Made by a program: the position numbers and the translations under genes. A stretch of 64,000 nucleotides of DNA from Chlorobiota bacterium (GTDB lineage: Bacteria; Bacteroidota; Ignavibacteria; OLB7): NCBI GenBank assembly GCA_016710285.1, contig JADJXR010000001.1, forward strand, positions 2,544,501-2,608,500. Direction: 5' to 3'. Below are positions 62,630-64,000 of this stretch, piece by piece (position 1 is the first letter of the stretch; each line of letters begins with the position of its first letter). The notes beneath the pieces were generated by a model. It ran no database searches and had not been told where the DNA came from. It was given only the letters and a program-made list of their open reading frames with translations.

Positions 62630-64000
62630 ATGAATCCAGAAACAACCCTGACCGACCTGCGCTCCGCCGTAGCCGCAGCCGCCACACCCGCCGAGCGTGC
62701 CAATGCGCTGAACCAACTTGCCGGGGAGTTGGAGCGGCAAGGAGAATATGCTGAAAGCCTTGCTGCCGCGGAGGAAGCTCATGCCGCAGCCAAAGAAGCA
62801 GGTGATGCTGCTGCCGAAGCAGAAGCCTTGCGGGTGCAAGGTTCTGTGCATTGGCGGAGGGGTAATTACCCCACGGCGTTGCCATTGCTGGAGCAATCGC
62901 TGAAGCTGTATGAAGAACGTGAGGATCGTTCCGATGTTGCTCGTGTCACCGTGGGCATCGGGAATGTGTACGCATCCCTTTCGGATTACCCGAAGGCGTT
63001 GGAGTATTACAGCCGTGCTCTTGCCCTGTTTGAAGAGCTTGGCAAACGTTCTGGTGTTGCCGGTGTTACCGGGAACATCGGGAATGTGTACTTGAACCTC
63101 TCGGATTATCCAAAAGTGTTGGAGTATTACAGCCGTGCTCTTGCCATGCATGAAGAGCTTGGCAATCGTTCCGGTGTTGCCAGTGTCACCAGCAACATCG
63201 GGACTGTGTACGGGGACCTTTCGGATTACCCAAAAGCATTGGAGTATCTCAGCCGTGCGCTTGCCATGCATGAAGAGCTTGGTGAGCGTTCCGGTGTTGC
63301 CATGGCCACCAACAACATCGGGATTGTGTACAAGTCCCTCTCGGATTACCCGAAGGCGTTGGAGTATTACAGCCGTGCGCTTGCCATGCATGAAGAGCTT
63401 GGGAATCGTTCTGGTGTTGCTATTACTACTGGGAACATCGGGATTGTGTACCAGAACCTTTCGGATTACCCGAAAGCGTTGGAGTATTTCAGCCGTGCTC
63501 TTGCCATGCGTGAAGAACTTGGCGAGCGTTCCGGTGTTGCCAGTATCACTAGGAACATTGGTTCACTCTATGCTCAAAAAGACTTCGCCGAGTACAACCC
63601 CGCCAAAGCCGAAGAGCTTCTCCAGCAAGCAATTGCTCTCAATGAAGAACTGGGAACCAAAGACCAACTCTATTCAGCCCACAAATCCTTAGCTAACCTC
63701 TACGAACAAGAATCCCGCTTTGAGGAAGCCCTCACCCACTTCAAAAAATTCCACGAAGTGAAAGAGGAAGTCCAGAGTGAGGAAGCAAAGAAGAAAGCCA
63801 TCCAAGTAGAACAGCAACGGCAGATTGCGGAGATGGAAAAACGCACGGCTGCCGAACGTGCCGATGCTGAAGCCACCAAACGGGTCCTTCACAACATCCT
63901 TCCACCAACCATTGCCCAGCGTGTTGTTCGCGGCGAGGAACATATCGCTGAATCGTTCGAGTCGGTGACGGTGTTGTTTGCCGACATTGTTGGGTTCACG
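62630..64000 (+). CDS. TPR-adenylate cyclase gene B (partial, runs off the window)
   Basis: The frame is open from ATG 62630 to the window end, at least 457 codons. The ATG overlaps the TGA of gene A (ATGA), suggesting translational coupling. It shares the start MNPETTLTDLR and carries about eight TPR units (LSDYPKALEYYSRALAMHEELG), then AYS-type linkers KKAIQVEQQRQIAEMEKRTAAER, then the start of a class III cyclase (VTVLFADIVGFT). TPRs are close to gene A, but the segment just before the cyclase (RVLHNILPPTIAQRVVRGEEHIAESF) differs from gene A. Product would be cAMP; the sensor side is presumably the TPRs. Confidence 0.9.
   Translation, partial: MNPETTLTDLRSAVAAAATPAERANALNQLAGELERQGEYAESLAAAEEAHAAAKEAGDAAAEAEALRVQGSVHWRRGNYPTALPLLEQSLKLYEEREDRSDVARVTVGIGNVYASLSDYPKALEYYSRALALFEELGKRSGVAGVTGNIGNVYLNLSDYPKVLEYYSRALAMHEELGNRSGVASVTSNIGTVYGDLSDYPKALEYLSRALAMHEELGERSGVAMATNNIGIVYKSLSDYPKALEYYSRALAMHEELGNRSGVAITTGNIGIVYQNLSDYPKALEYFSRALAMREELGERSGVASITRNIGSLYAQKDFAEYNPAKAEELLQQAIALNEELGTKDQLYSAHKSLANLYEQESRFEEALTHFKKFHEVKEEVQSEEAKKKAIQVEQQRQIAEMEKRTAAERADAEATKRVLHNILPPTIAQRVVRGEEHIAESFESVTVLFADIVGFT

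Larger units (their letters stand above)
59454..62633 (+). pseudogene. TPR-adenylate cyclase gene A, split by an IS element
   Basis: Without the IS (60159-61070) and one AAT copy the frame is a continuous 754 residues. It has a short N-terminal helical region, about ten TPR units of 40 residues (LSEYPKALEHFSRALALHEELG type), a coiled segment and a class III nucleotide cyclase domain. Catalytic residues are present: the metal Asps in FADVVGFT and IGDGYM, the adenine-recognition Lys in KTIGD and Asp in YDIYGDTVN, and the Arg in NTASRME. As read, the first fragment ends at RPLSKV in the IS, so no intact cyclase is made; the 3' part could be expressed only from an internal start. Confidence 0.88.

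Overview
The window is about 64 kb of a GC-rich bacterial chromosome. Most of it reads like a member of the Bacteroidota/Chlorobiota superphylum, with a Kapabacteria- or Ignavibacteria-like lineage the best guess. That guess rests on several proteins with type IX secretion (Por) style C-terminal domains, secreted beta-propeller proteins, TPR-adenylate cyclase fusions and housekeeping genes. It is inference; no marker gene search could be run.

Layout. 1-11.6 kb (mostly + strand) is housekeeping: the end of rpoA, rplQ with a long acidic tail, an RRM/RGG RNA-binding protein, the ribosome-assembly GTPase engB, a class V aminotransferase next to serA (serine synthesis), a protein made of six Myb/SANT-like repeats, an acyl-CoA ligase, sucD with a low-complexity tail, a rhodanese, ndk and a secreted protein ended by a strong terminator. 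11.7-12.65 kb is a mosaic array of hairpin-rich repeats that runs into the stop codon of mreD. 12.65-16.6 kb (- strand) holds upp, a small HEXXH protein and mreBCD. 16.6-20.2 kb is AT-richer and accessory: a lipoprotein hydrolase and a thioredoxin-domain gene split by an IS5-type element. 20.4-35.7 kb carries secreted proteins, a thioesterase, a sugar nucleotidyltransferase and two giant paralogous regulators (AAA/STAND ATPase, TPR-like middle, SARP/BTAD-like C-terminus). 35.7-45.8 kb (- strand) has a GNAT protein, a LuxR-type TPR regulator, ispG, a rhomboid protease, pgk, gap, a fatty acid hydroxylase and a Xer recombinase. 46.0-49.8 kb is an AT-rich restriction-modification island: a C5-cytosine methyltransferase, a decayed IS630 transposase and an MvaI/BcnI-like nuclease. 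49.8-57.1 kb has a secreted S15/CocE-like hydrolase and two large secreted beta-propeller proteins. 57.2-59.3 kb has a DinB/YfiT protein, a GT4 glycosyltransferase and a GlsB-like membrane protein. 59.4 kb to the end is a tandem array of TPR-adenylate cyclase genes; the first is split by a second copy of the same IS and the second runs off the window.

The most informative points are these. Two IS copies, each with an exact 3-bp AAT duplication, let both broken host genes be rebuilt in frame. The TPR-cyclase array carries a remnant of a further upstream copy. The hairpin-repeat mosaic also has a solo copy 10 kb away. There is a probable bacterial protein of six Myb-like repeats, and there are two SARP-AAA regulators with inverted domain order.
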